In this document: positions 32,659 through 45,100 of the stretch, piece by piece | Layout of the letters: each line of letters starts with the position of its first letter | Position numbering within the stretch: the stretch's first letter is position 1 | Notes under the pieces: generated by a model | What the model saw: only the letters and a program-made list of their open reading frames with translations | What the model was told of the DNA's origin: nothing | Databases searched by the model: none | Made by a program: the position numbers and the translations under genes | Origin: Cliona cf. orientalis | Lineage: Eukaryota; Porifera; Demospongiae; Clionaida; Clionaidae | Assembly: GCA_963930775.1 (NCBI GenBank) | Contig: OZ005691.1 | Coordinates: 2,914,001-2,978,000, forward strand | Length of the DNA stretch: 64,000 nucleotides | Direction: 5' to 3'

Positions 32659-33543
32659 TACGATGGCTACTGTCGATTCTCAGGTTCTTCCAGCAACGAA
32701 CGCCATTTCGACTAGTCTCGTGACCCAGCCCCCTAAACGCACGCGAAAAGGGATCTGATAACATTGTGTACAACGAGTTGTCGCAGCGGAATGCAATAAT
32801 TGCGTACTTGCGGTTTCGCGTTATAAATTCGAAAACTAGTCTACTTTTTGCTGGCCAAAACGACCTGTTTTACGATCGCTATCGTTTCTACGATAGTTTC
32901 GTTGCCTCTATCACTCACCTTTTCGAAGTAAATCTTCAGAGTTCGAGCGGTCTCTCGTTTGAATTTGAAACTACATGTAGTCAGCTTTTTGTATGCGCGT
33001 TCGCGGTATCATTTAAGGGGCGTGGCCAATTGCAATCGATCGATCGCACGATCGTTCACGTTGCCCAGGTCGAAATGTAGTCTCGTGACCCAGCCCCAAA
33101 GGGGTCTGGTAACATTGTGTATAACGAGTTGTCCAAAGCTCAAGAATGTGGCGCGACCAATCAGATAGCTCCATTTACAATCAAATCGCTATAATTATAC
33201 ATTCGCGTATTATAAACATACGCGTCTTTTTTCACTTGAGCTCGTGCCCCACCAGCACCAAAGATCTATACTGATCTACTCGAGAAGTGTGTGCGGCAAA
33301 GACGACAAAACGATCCGAAGGACTGATGGCAAGCAAAAATAGAACAGTTCTGGACGCGTTCTTGATGTAGCTATTTTTGTTAGGCGCATCTCGCTGTTAG
33401 GCGCACTTCGTTATTGAGCGCAGGTTTTCTTCCTGTGGAGATATAAGCGCATGCTTTTTATCTGAGGATCCCATCATGAATCAAGCGGACGTGCATGGTC
33501 AATTTCCTGGACAATCCTGAGTCCCTAGGCCTGCATATATATG
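32659..33543. repeat. Mixed repeat fragments, no gene
   Basis: The 60-70 bp block TAGTCTCGTGACCCAGCCCC..AACATTGTGTA.AACGAGTTGTC occurs at about 32714 and again at about 33079 in the same orientation. GTTAGGCGCATCTCGC words near 33380-33455 belong to the TAAGCGCAT family. Short open frames here have no support. Confidence 0.5.
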
Positions 33544-34224
33544 TTATTGGGGCGAGCCTGAGCGAGCCCCACATAAACGGTACAGCTATGCGCGAATTTT
33601 ATTGGGGCGAGCCTGAGCGAGCCCCACATAAACGGTACAGCTGTGCGCGAATTATATATTATTATTATGGTACGTCGGTCACGCGAAATTATATACCCAG
33701 TGACGCTCTACGGACATAAACGCGAAATATTCTATTGCGCATTCTCGTGCCTGGGACACCGGCCGTATATACGCCGTTCTAATTTAGCGAATTGCAAATT
33801 TACACTCGAGCTTTATTGCATTGCTGCCGTACCGCGCCGTACAGAAGCAAGCAGAAGGCTCCAAAGGAGGAGACTCTGAGCGAGATAGAGCCTGTCATCA
33901 GCTCAATAGCGCAAGGACCAGCTAAGAACACGATAAAGATAGACTAGACGTGCTGCTGAGGCTCACTGATGACTCTGATAACATACGTATTGACTGTCGG
34001 GCACTGCCACGGTAGGATGGAGGGGACTATCATGCAGCTGTAGACCTACAGGCCTACACGGCACTATAAGACTGTCTGTCATTGTTTGCTTGGATCTGTA
34101 TCAGTGATCTTCAAGATCTATCGTGCTATGGCTTTATTAAAGTTTTTGAGTCACAGCTACTGACAGAGACTTTCAGAGGCTCAGCTCAGGCTCGCCCCAA
34201 ACAGGCCCTGCATGTCACTAGTAT
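33544..34224 (+). repeat. GGGGCGAGCC inverted-repeat element, copy 1
   Basis: It starts with TTGGGGCGAGCCTGAGCGAG (duplicated as a short tandem at 33545 and 33601) and closes with GCTCAGGCTCGCCCCAAACA followed by CACTAGTA. The body matches 34600-35226 nearly throughout and 44030-44513 more loosely. It is non-coding, a MITE-like family. Confidence 0.7.
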
Positions 34225-34228
34225 TATT

Positions 34229-34586
34229 ACCCCGCGCGCATGCGCAAGGGGTAAAGCAATCGGTTTGTATGTCTGTTGTTGTTGTTGTTGTCGGCACGAA
34301 AATCGCCAGATCTCGAGTTCTAGGCATCTGTGCGAGCTGCAAGCACAACCAATCGGTAGATATCGGTGAAAAACTGGTTTATACGCGCTTCGAATTGCTC
34401 AAGAAGGCTTACTAGTGCTACAAATCGTGCATTTTCTGTTCTGCATGCCTGTGGTTTGTCGACCACACCCACTCTGTTAGAGTATGCTGATGCAACTGCG
34501 CATGCTCAAGCTCAGTGTTGAAAAGGGTCGTCAAGTCATAAAACAGCTATGCCCAATATTGCAGAGTATTGCAGAGCGCGCGGGGT
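34229..34586 (+). repeat. ACCCCGCGCG-ended MITE between the two copies
   Basis: Inverted ends ACCCCGCGCGC and GCGCGCGGGGT bound about 358 bp with a (TTG)n run and the word CGCATGCGCAAGGGGTAA. Related ends with CGCATGCGC occur at about 45885, 50155 and 58727. Confidence 0.5.
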
Positions 34587-34599
34587 ATGTGCTCTACAG

Positions 34600-35226
34600 A
34601 GCTCTAGTTATTATTATTATTATTATGGTACGTCGGTCACGCGAAATTATATACCCAGTGATGCTCTACGGACATAAACGCGAAACATTCTATTGCGTAT
34701 TCTCATGCCTGGGACACGGGCCGTATTATACGCCGTTCTAATTTAGCGAATTGCAAATTTACTCTCGAGCTTGTATTATTGCATAATTTGATCAAGCAAG
34801 CTACCGTACCGCGCCGTACAGACTTGAAGCAAGCAGAAGGCTCCAAAGGAGGAGACTCTAAGCGAGATAGAGCCTGTCATGATCAGCTCAATAGCGCAAG
34901 GACCAGCTAAGAACACGATAAAGATAGACTAGACGTGCTGCTCACTGATGACTCAGATAACAGAGGCAATAGTAAACCGTTTGTGTTGACTGTCGGCACT
35001 GAAGGATGGAGGGGACTATCATGCAGCTGTAGACCTACTGTACAGACCTATGCCAGGGACTGTCTGTCATTGTTTGCTTGGATCTGAGTGGTCTTCAAGA
35101 TCTATCGTGCTATGGCTTTATTTACGACTCAAAAACTTTATTAAAGTTTTTGAGTCGCAGCTACTGACAGACTTTCAGAGGCTCAGCTCAGGCTCGCCCC
35201 AAACAGGCCCTGCATGTCACTAGTAG
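34600..35226 (+). repeat. GGGGCGAGCC element, copy 2, left end missing
   Basis: This is parallel to 33655-34224, from TATGGTACGTCGGTCACGCG to GGCTCGCCCCAAACAGGCCC and CACTAGTA. The left terminal repeat is absent. A local inverted pair (ACTCAAAAACTTTATTAAAGTTTTTGAGT near 35125) is present only here. Confidence 0.7.
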
Positions 35227-35362
35227 TTAGACTATAGCCTTGAGTGGTTTATTTGAATTGTACGCGAGAGGCGGGCATTTAAACCACGAGGCGAAGCCGA
35301 GTGGTTTAAATGCATGCCTCGAGCGTACAATTCAAATAAATCACGATAAGGCTATAGTCTAA
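35227..35362. repeat. 136-bp near-perfect hairpin MITE
   Basis: The two arms begin TTAGACTATAGCCTTGAGTG and pair almost along their full length (about 60 bp each) around the loop GAGGCGAAGCCGA. There is no coding content. Such fully folding elements can give rise to small RNAs when transcribed. Confidence 0.85.
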
Positions 35363-36148
35363 GTGGCTTGTACTATGACCACCAACCGTGGTATACCACG
35401 GCTCTATGCCCATAGTAAATACACGCGTTATCTGCCAGCTGTGGTATATGGAAGTTATACCATGGCTGTGGTTACTCCACAGTTTGCACAGTTGGCAGAC
35501 AGTGGTTTACACTGTATATACTACAGGCGGTGCCTTTGATCTTTACTCTAGTCATAGTACAAATTATAATATCATTGATTTCTGCTAATGATCTCAATTC
35601 CATACAACACTGTCTGTTCAAGCTAGACAGCTACAGAGCTCAAGAATATTATTATAGTCTCAGTATCGTGTGCCAGCCCCTCCTGAATTAGGGAAGGATG
35701 GGCTGGCACACAAGACGTATACGTACTACAGAGAATACAAAACTACCTTTGAAATAAGGATATCAGTTATTTCAAAATATGTTTTTAATGTCATCCCTGG
35801 CAGCAATGCATATAGTGCTTTAGTTCCGCTGTGCGTGTATGTCTGATGCTCGTACAATGTGGCACACTGGAAAAAATATTTATAATATTATTATTACTGG
35901 TATAGCAAATGCAAACTAACAACTGATATCAAGTGAAAATTTCAAATATTGTGGGCAGTGCAAGGTACATTTGTATCATTTTTTTGATGTCACAAGAAAA
36001 TGAACTTTTTGTGCATACAGTACTTTTATAATAAGAATAATGGACAAAATTTAATTGTGCATGCATGGACGACAAACAAAGATAAGAAACTAAGAAATAA
36101 AATCAGAAGAAAAAATAAGAGTGAAAGTGTGTATATCTCACGACTGAT
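35363..36148. other. Spacer downstream of ROCO copy 1
   Basis: A short hairpin GTGTGCCAGCCC / GGGCTGGCACAC sits at about 35669-35712. From about 35850 the sequence pairs with 60205-60477 downstream of ROCO copy 2 (GTACAATGTGGCAC, ATAGCAAATGCAA, GAGTGAAAGTGTG), marking one limit of the duplicated segment. No gene seen. Confidence 0.55.
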
Positions 36149-39100
36149 TTAATGAAATTCTTCCAGCTTTTCTGCTAGTTCTCCCTTTTCAATGTCGTGG
36201 AGGACCCTTGCCAGTGTGGCCCATGTCGTAGGCTTCATCCCCCTGCCTTCCAGCCACTCCTGAAGAATGTGACGGTTGATGTTCTCCCCGTTTCTCTGAT
36301 ACTGCTGCACCAAGTCATCAATGTGAGCTGAAGTGGGCTCCTGAAGGAGCTGAGCACCAAAGTTCTGATACTTGGAACCAATTTCACGAGGAATGTTGAT
36401 GTTCTGATCACCAGCTTTGAAGTTGAGGAGCTCAGGCATGGTAGGAGCCGAGCCTGCATGGAAATAAATTCAATGTCAACACTATTATAATAGCAAAACA
36501 AAAGAAGCCAAGAACAAATAATATTATAGAGGTACATGATATAGTACAATGCCATAGTACTTACCTGTTTGAGAATCGATTGCAGTAGTGCTATTGATCC
36601 ATGTCAACTGACTCGGGGAAAATTCTGCTCCAACACCTTCGTCTTCGGTACAGATCCAGCATTTATCTCCAATGGTAGCAGGATGAGGCTCTCCAGCCCC
36701 ACAAGGACAGAGAAAGGCAAAAGATGGCGTCGAGTTCGTGTAGTGTAATGCAACATTTGCTTTGCGCAAACCAGCAGTGATAGCACACTTGACTGCTGGA
36801 CACACTTTAGCGGCAGCTTGATTTGAAGCAACGCACACGTGAACTTCGAACTGTAGTAGGGTGTCGATTAAAGTCACAGTGCATGGTGTCTTCAGGCCAG
36901 GGATGGTGAACTGGATGCAGTTGCGGTGGAGGCAGGTTGGAGTGACAGACCTGGCTGGCATCTTAAGCTTCCATGGGCTGGGGTGGTGGTTCTCTGGTGA
37001 AGTTAAGAAGCAGAGGAGAGAGCAGAAGATCCCTCGACGTGGAGGCCCATTGGGAAAGTGAAGAACTATTGGAAACACAACAGTGCTTGCGCTCAAACGA
37101 TATTTGGAGACCTCTTCGTTGCAAAGCATTCGAAGCAGGCATGGCACGAAATATTTCCCATTCAAAAACTCAGCAAATATGTATAGCTTCCGGAAAAGGA
37201 TCATCAAATCCTTGGGTTGGAAATAACCCTCGACATAGTGCTTCTCAAACATCTCTTGAGAGAGGAACTCTAGCGTAACAAGAGCGTGATCGATAAACAA
37301 TTTCCACTCTTCTGTGTCTTGGTCGGGACCAGAACCACTCAATATATCAAGATGAACCTTAACGAGCTCAGAAAGTTTGTCAAGAAGCACTTGAGGGTTG
37401 GTGAAAACTTGATTGGGAAGAATTTCGGGATAGTACAAGATCAAGGAGAGCTCATCGAGGTACATCAGGGCAGCCTCTAAGGTGCTCTCATTCAAACGAA
37501 GCCGCCTTCCGATTTCAACACATTCGCTCTTGCTGAGCACCCCTCGCTTGAGAACCTGAGTAACCTTCTCCAGGACCATCTCCAAACCCAACCACGGCAG
37601 GGGTAGCTTTGTTGGAACAGCCTGTCGATTTTTGGTCACCGCATTGCGAATCCTTTCAGCTATCTTCTCCTCCTCTCGACCAGGATGCTTGGCATTCATT
37701 GGGAATAGCACCTTCTTGGTACCGTAATGAAAGTAGATGATTTCCCTATTGAAATTTGGAAGGAGCACCCCCAATTTCGCATTCTTGGCATCTCGCGATT
37801 CCTTACTCTTGTGTTCTTCGTCCTTGTGGGTTCCAATAACTATAATCTTTGGAGCATCGCCGGCAGCTCCCTTGTCCTTGCTGGATCTATGGGAGTGAAG
37901 TGATTGGAGACCTCGCTGAATGAGCTGCTCAGTGGTGTGATCAGATCTGTACGGAGTGCCAACAGGATTCCCATTCTCAAAATATTCGATCATTGGATGG
38001 CTAGATAGCTCTTCCGACAGCTTGATGACAAACACGATCATTGACATCTTGCGGAGGAAGATTGGAAGGACCTCGTGGAACTGAGGCTGGCCACCGCAGT
38101 CCACCACCAGAAGCTTATGCAAGAACGTGATTGGATCGACATTCTCTGGGCACTTTTCGATGTTTTGAAATATCTCGTCAATGACATCTTGGATCACTTT
38201 GAGCACCTGGGGATCAACCAAGCTTCGTGCTGGAGTAGCACCTGGTGGTGGCAGTGGTTTAGGGGTTGCTTGCTCACGGGTACGATGTGGTTGGCTTGTT
38301 GGAGTAGACGTTGTCGATTTCCCTGCTTCAATAGACCTTGAAGCACCTGACTCATTATCACTAACCTCTGCATCACTCTGCTCACTCTCGCTCTCTTCTG
38401 TGTCGCTCAGCTCACTAGTTGGTTCATCCATAGAAATGTGATCAAGAACATCAAGGAGTTCATGTCCTAATATTGATTTTGATATCTGTCTGCAGAGGGC
38501 GATTTTTTGCTGTGGCGTATACTTGATCCAGATCTCCTTCATTGCTTGGAGTTGGTACAAGGAGACGGGGCGGGTGGCTATGGGGGTGCTGTCTCTGGTG
38601 TCAGGTGGTGCCTCGCCGGCGACAACGCTCATGGAGCTTGTCTTGCCGACACCAGCACTACCATAGAACACCATTTTGTCGATGAACATCTCTACGAAAC
38701 CACGGTCCATGGACAGATCAAATAGCCGCCGAGACTCACTGGTACCTACACGTATATGTACACACCGCATTAAACTATGATTATTATACCTACATATGCA
38801 TGACATTGTGCATTGTATACATGTGTACGTACATAATCTTATTGTTAATTTTTGTTCTCATGAGCCTTATTTAATTATTGCAGTACACTAGTGCAGGTTA
38901 GTGCATATCAAAAGAGCAGCTCGTCAAGTCATGTGTACAAGCTGCGCATTTTAAAGAACATTTCAAGGTATCAGTGAAAGTAAGTACTGCAGTATCCCGC
39001 AAATTATTACGCCCTCCTCACACATAAGCCACCCCCCCCCCCCCCCGACTGTAGCATGTACATGTAGATATTACAGTCCATAAGCCAATAAAACACTCCA

Positions 39101-42100
39101 GACTACCAAATGAGACTGTGGTAGGACACATACAATGTAGCAGTACTAATCAAAACTGTTATCCTATAAACAGGTAGTTGTGGTTTCGGGAATAGCAGTG
39201 CTGAGCTATTGCTCTAGGCTATGTTATGTCCCCAGTTATGCTCGGACACTTGGGCAATATGCCACTTTTTATGGAGCATACAGAGATGAAGAAATGCCAC
39301 TTCATGAGTATCAGTACAGTAGCTACATGTAGGTATGGTAAGTGTATCAGCCATACCTTATGCATGCATCCTGGTGTCGTTGTTCAGAAAGGAAACTGTC
39401 ACATGATAACTGGACCCCCATACAGACTCTGGAGACTAGCCCTGCTAACAATTTATACTCGGAATCCACCCCTGACCCTCTCTGAATCTGTACTATAGTT
39501 GGTCACGTGCATGCATGGGGGTCTGAAGGGCGGGGGAACCAAAGATTTCATGGGCCAGAGGGGACAATAAAGGAGGGTCCAAATTTGCCATAGCAGTACA
39601 CACACAGAGAAATCAATGAATGGATATCTAAACAATTTCAAACATACATGTTCAAACTTAACCAGCCTGCTAAATGCATGTACATGTAATTCTACCATGA
39701 CATGCAATAAATAGCACATGCATACTCACCTTTGAGGTAATTCACCTGCAGCACCTCCAATGCTCCATGTTCGCCCCAAAAATAAAGTCCACCAGCCAAT
39801 ATCCTCCAGGAGGGGGCTGGGTGGTGATGGAGCCAATAGTCCCAGCAGGCTTGTTTGGCTTGGTCAGTGGTAGGGTTCTGACGCTGGAGCTCAACATATT
39901 TGCTATAAGGAATACCAATCCAAAAAGCCACATCCTCCCACCGCTGGATATCTTTCATTATAGTAGTGATATTGTTGAGGGTTAGTGTTGGGTCTGTATG
40001 GATGTAAAAATTTAATATTATATTCCTACAAGTATGTTTGATGTCACAATCATGGAATAATGGCTAACTGCATGAGTTATTCACAGTACTAAAGCTCACA
40101 GAAAATCTCATCTCCCTAGCTGTACTGTACGTAAGTCAATCGTTAGTCTATAGTGCGCATGCCAGCTAGCTGCAGCAGTACGAACTTTGAACCTATTAGT
40201 ATTACTTCATAGACCACACCCCTTGATGCAGGTCAACAGCAGCTGCTTGAACTCGCCACTGCAATGGCGACGTCCTCACTCTGTCGAATCTATCACCAGG
40301 CTATGACGAAGAACAGACCTCGTCTCTCGCTTCACTCGAGGCTCAGTGGCCTGCTGAGCAGACCTCGAGAAACGTGCAGTGCTTTGCGCCGTTCGTTTGA
40401 GAATGCATCTCTATGGCCACCCTTGTTTGTGCACGCGGCACTGCAATTCTGACCAATCGTGGGCCTTCTGAACTTGTAGAAGAGCGCATCTTTCATGCCC
40501 TCCAGGTTAGGATACGGACTATATAAGAAAAAAGATCGTCCAAAAAATATTTTTGGTTGTATATAGTACAAGTATAAAAACAATTGAAGAAAATTGAAGA
40601 ATGAAGTAGGGATGGCAGGATCAAAAGTATATAAACAAGAGATATCGCAACTACTGTATAGCCGGAAATTTTCGCCTGGAGAAAAATTTCGCCTTTTTCA
40701 CCCAGGCGCGTTGTGGGCGAAAATTTTTTCGGCGAATTATTTTACCCAGTGAAAATTTTGTCACGCTGAAATTTTTACACGCACAGGTTTTTACACATGG
40801 CTGCCAAGCTGTACTAGTAGTGCCTCATGATCGACAATCAGCTGGTATTCAAACCCCATCTTGCAGTCTAGCCTGATATGCATCGTCACTACTATCCTAC
40901 TTCCACGTTGCTCCTCGGGTTTTATCCGATCCTTCTGGACCCCTATCAGCGGAATTATCTCCTTCCGCCATCGCAGAGGCCAACGCTGCTGTGAACGGCG
41001 TGCAGCAAGCGAAGACTAAGGGAAGTAAGAAGCGAGGGACGTACAGGGAGATCGACAGTGTGCTGTGAATACTGTACCAGATATTCGGGCGTGGCGTGTT
41101 CATTCGAGAGCTCCACCCACTACTTCCTGGTGAGCAACTCGCGCTGTGGGCCAAGTTAAATTCGGCGAAATTTTTGTGCCAATACAAAGCATGAGCATTG
41201 AGCGAAATTTTTATCCAGCGAAAATTTTGTGCTATACGGTACTATACATCCCTACGCTTGCCTTTCTCGACTATTATGCACCTATTAATGTCAACGTGTT
41301 TGTTGAGTGTGGTATATGGGAGATATTCAGGTTGTTCCCTAGTTGTCACGATGGTTTGGGTTTATCAATTTTGATTCAATCGTATTATTACTGGTTATTT
41401 TTGCATCCCTCAAAAAGCAAGTGTAGGGATGTATAGTAGTTGCGATATCTCTTGTTTGTATACTTTTTGATCCTGCCATCCCTACTTCATTCTTCAATTT
41501 TATTCAATTGTTTTTATACTTGTTTCTGTTCTTTTTAATGCACTTGTGTAATTTATCAATGCCATCTTACATGGTTTGCTCACAGTTTTTGTCCAGTGTA
41601 ATTAAGTGGAAGATGGGAGGTACCGAAGTTTCCACGCCCCTCATTAACTAGTGTTCATATGCCTTGTATTAATATGATGAAGCAGGCTGACAAAGAAGGC
41701 TGCTTTAGGCGGCCCAAGTAGTGATGAGACTCTTCCGTTTAGGGAGAAAATAAAGTTCTAAGTTTTATTGTTGGCAGCAGCTAGCTACCCAGCATAATTA
41801 ATTTTTATGATCTATACTTTACTGCTCCCCGAGTCTTGCAATGGTATGATATCTATGATCGATCCAGCGAAGCACTAGCGCTGCACGTGCTAGCGAGTAG
41901 CTCGCCTATGCCTAGCGCCTTACCGCTCCTCGAGCCTTGCACCTTCATATTCATATCCATGATTGATCCAGTCCGCCGCTGCACGCACTAGCGATAGCGC
42001 TAGCGCTAGAGCTAGACCTCGCCTAGGGCCAGGCGCAGTCACATGACTTCACCATGGCAACCCATTCCGAGCATGCGCATTATATTTTTTAAATGGCATA

Positions 42101-45100
42101 TCAGACACACCCAATCGTTAATGCACTGTACACACCCACTATTACGTAACTGTCAAGATAATGCCAAACTAGTGTGCCACTGCACTGCGCGCTATAAAAT
42201 AGAGTGGATTTATAATATGAAAACTAAGGTGAGAGGTCCAGACAGTCTTGAGTTAGCCCTGGAAATGAGAAAGAAAGAAAGAAAGAAAGATTGAGAAATG
42301 GCCATTTTTTTTAACATCTAGTTCTGGCATGTACAATTGATTTGATGAATGGTCTTGGTCTTGTTAGATAGATAATTTGCTGGAGATTCTGATTTTCACA
42401 CTTAGAAAGCTCACAAAGTTACCTGTTTTGAGATATTTGGATTTTTGTGATGTATTACATAAATAAACGAAGATTCTTTTCGGACAACTTAACTGTTCGG
42501 TAAAACTTGCCGATGTTTCGACTAGATGCTCTAGTCATCCTCAGGGCAAAAGTGAAGCGAGGTGCGAAAAGGGTGGTGCTCTTATAGGCGTGGCTACTGC
42601 ACTCACGCGCCCATGCGGCTGGGTGCAGAGGGTGGAGCGCCGGCGCGATTAGCGCTAGCGCGGTTGCCCCCGCCCCCTAGTTTCTTCATCGTCGCGATTC
42701 TGACCTGTCTAGCTAAAGGTAAAGGAAGCCTTACACATCGAGAAGACCCCGGCAAACAACAGGCTTAATCGAGACGGGGGCTACGAGCTACCGGGCTGTT
42801 GGATCGCGACGATGAAGAAACTAGGGGGCGGGGGCAACCGGCGCTCCACCCTCTGCACCCAGCCGCATGGGCGCGCGAGCGCAGTAGCCACGCCTATAAG
42901 AGCACCACCCTTTTCGCACCTCGCTTCACTTTTGCCCTAAGGATGACTAGAGCATCTAGTCGAAACGTCGGCAAGTTTTACCGAACAGTTAAGTTGTCCG
43001 AAAAGAATCTTCGTTTATTCATGCAGAGCAACTGAGAACGATGTCACTTCATGTATTACATATATGGCATATCCGGGCCATCCCTACTTATAGAGTCTAC
43101 CGACTCTATGATAACTAAGAGAAGGACAGAAAATTTCCGGGCAAAATATACATACATCTGCTATGCAATACCAGGAGCATGGTAATATGCATTGTTCTAA
43201 ATATCCATAGTGGACATGTACATGTACATGTAAATAATTTTCCACCCTCCCTGATTATCGGATAGATACGAGTATGCATGTACATTGGCCCATCTCTTTC
43301 CTTACGTGATACATACATGTATCATAAATAATATACATACAATTCAGAAATAATCATAACGCACCAGGTATTTGGTGTACATATCTCTTTGCCGCAGCTA
43401 AAGCACTCTCCTCCCCCAAGCAGAGAAGTTGACCAGAGAGCCACTTCCAAGAATCGAGAGCATAGGGAGAATACTGTAGCCACCAGCTAATCAGTTCATT
43501 CCTACGCTCCTCAATATTGTCATACTGCTGCCGTAGATTCTTCCGCACACTGTTTGGTAGACTGAGGTAGCCCTCCAGCCACGTCACTTCCACTGTCTCC
43601 AGTACTGCTGCTAGATTGCTGTGAGTGAGGCTGGAGTCTGAGAGGGGAGTGAGATCACCTACAGCAGCCCCTGTGTTGGGATAGTGTTTCAATATCAAAT
43701 ATATACTGTTACAGTACAATAACAGTACAGACATGTAACTGTTGTCCAGAGGAGCACATAAGCATCCACTATTAATTCATGGGAAGTTGTTACACAACCA
43801 CAAGACCACTATAGTGGTCAGAAAGTATGTACTGTAAAACCCATAATAAACTACCGTAGATTGGTCAATTTCATTGCTCAGAAATTTTCGTCGGCTGTCT
43901 TTCCCGATCAAAACAAAATATGAAATATTTCCGCACGTACTAGTGTATGCTATTAATCTGGCAACGAGAATTAGACTACACGAACATTTTACAAGGGGAA
44001 TATTTTTTCAAATAAAAAATATTCTGATTTATTGGGGCGAGCCTGAGCGAGCCCCACATAAACGGGTATGAACTGCGTGAATGAGATATATATATATATA
44101 TTATATGGTACGTCGGTCCTTAGTTACGCCCCACCCAACATCCACCATTCTGTATATATATGCTGCTCTAATTCAATGGTTGCAAATTTACATTCATGAG
44201 TGCTAGGCTATCGCTAGCGCTAATATGAACACTGAACAAAGCGAAAAGCTCAGAACTGAGGCTTCAAAGGGTAGGAGGCAAGAGCGAGACAGAGTTCGTT
44301 GTCAATTGCAGCCTTAGCTCAACAGCGGCCAAGAGTAAGGGACAGAATTTATTAGCCACAGAGTCGGCAGAGGAGAAAGAGGCCAGGCTACGAGCGTGCA
44401 TGCATCCTGCAGCCCATAGTTTATAGTTGGGCGTGGTGCAACATAAATCACTGTTGCACGCTCACTATCGCTCAGGCTCGCCCCACAACGCTGTGCATTT
44501 CCCTAGTATAATGATATACCGTAAACTCTGGTTATTAAGCGCACCTTGCTATTAAGCGCATATTATTTATTAAGCACATGCCCTCCTCTTGTCATAAGCT
44601 ATTGTTTATTAAGCGCATGCGCTTAATAGGCGTGGCGTTCTATGAACCTGACCTTGACCGGCTGGAAAGTATTTGGAGTCCAGCTATCTTTGGAGAAATG
44701 ATGGCCACGAATAACGTTATCATGCAAAAAGATCGACAAATCGCCAGCACTTGTCATCTTGAGCGGCAACTGTAAACGTTAAAGTGCTCGATCGATCGAT
44801 CGAGCGCTAGTACAGTGCTAGCGGGCCTCGCATCCATCACGTGCCCAAACGTTAGTGGGCGTGGTTATGTGCCATATAAGCGCATATCCTTTATTAAGCG
44901 CATACTGTCATTCCGTTTACCGCTATAAGCGCATGCGCTTATTAACCAGAGTCTACGGTATATGCCATACATGTGTACATGTGTGTATGCTTGCATGCAT
45001 GAGTACAATCAATTTTTGTACTTGCCAAAATCACATACCAGTCAGCTCCTCACTGTAGTGATGTATTCTAATGGCACGATCATGTCCATTCCTCCATTCA

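Noticed and set aside
40264..40452. 62-residue Arg/Ser-rich frame in a ROCO intron
   Set aside because: No family resemblance, no splice partner, and inside a long intron.
42562..43035. Plus-strand frames in the foldback
   Set aside because: They arise from the palindromic arms and mirror each other.
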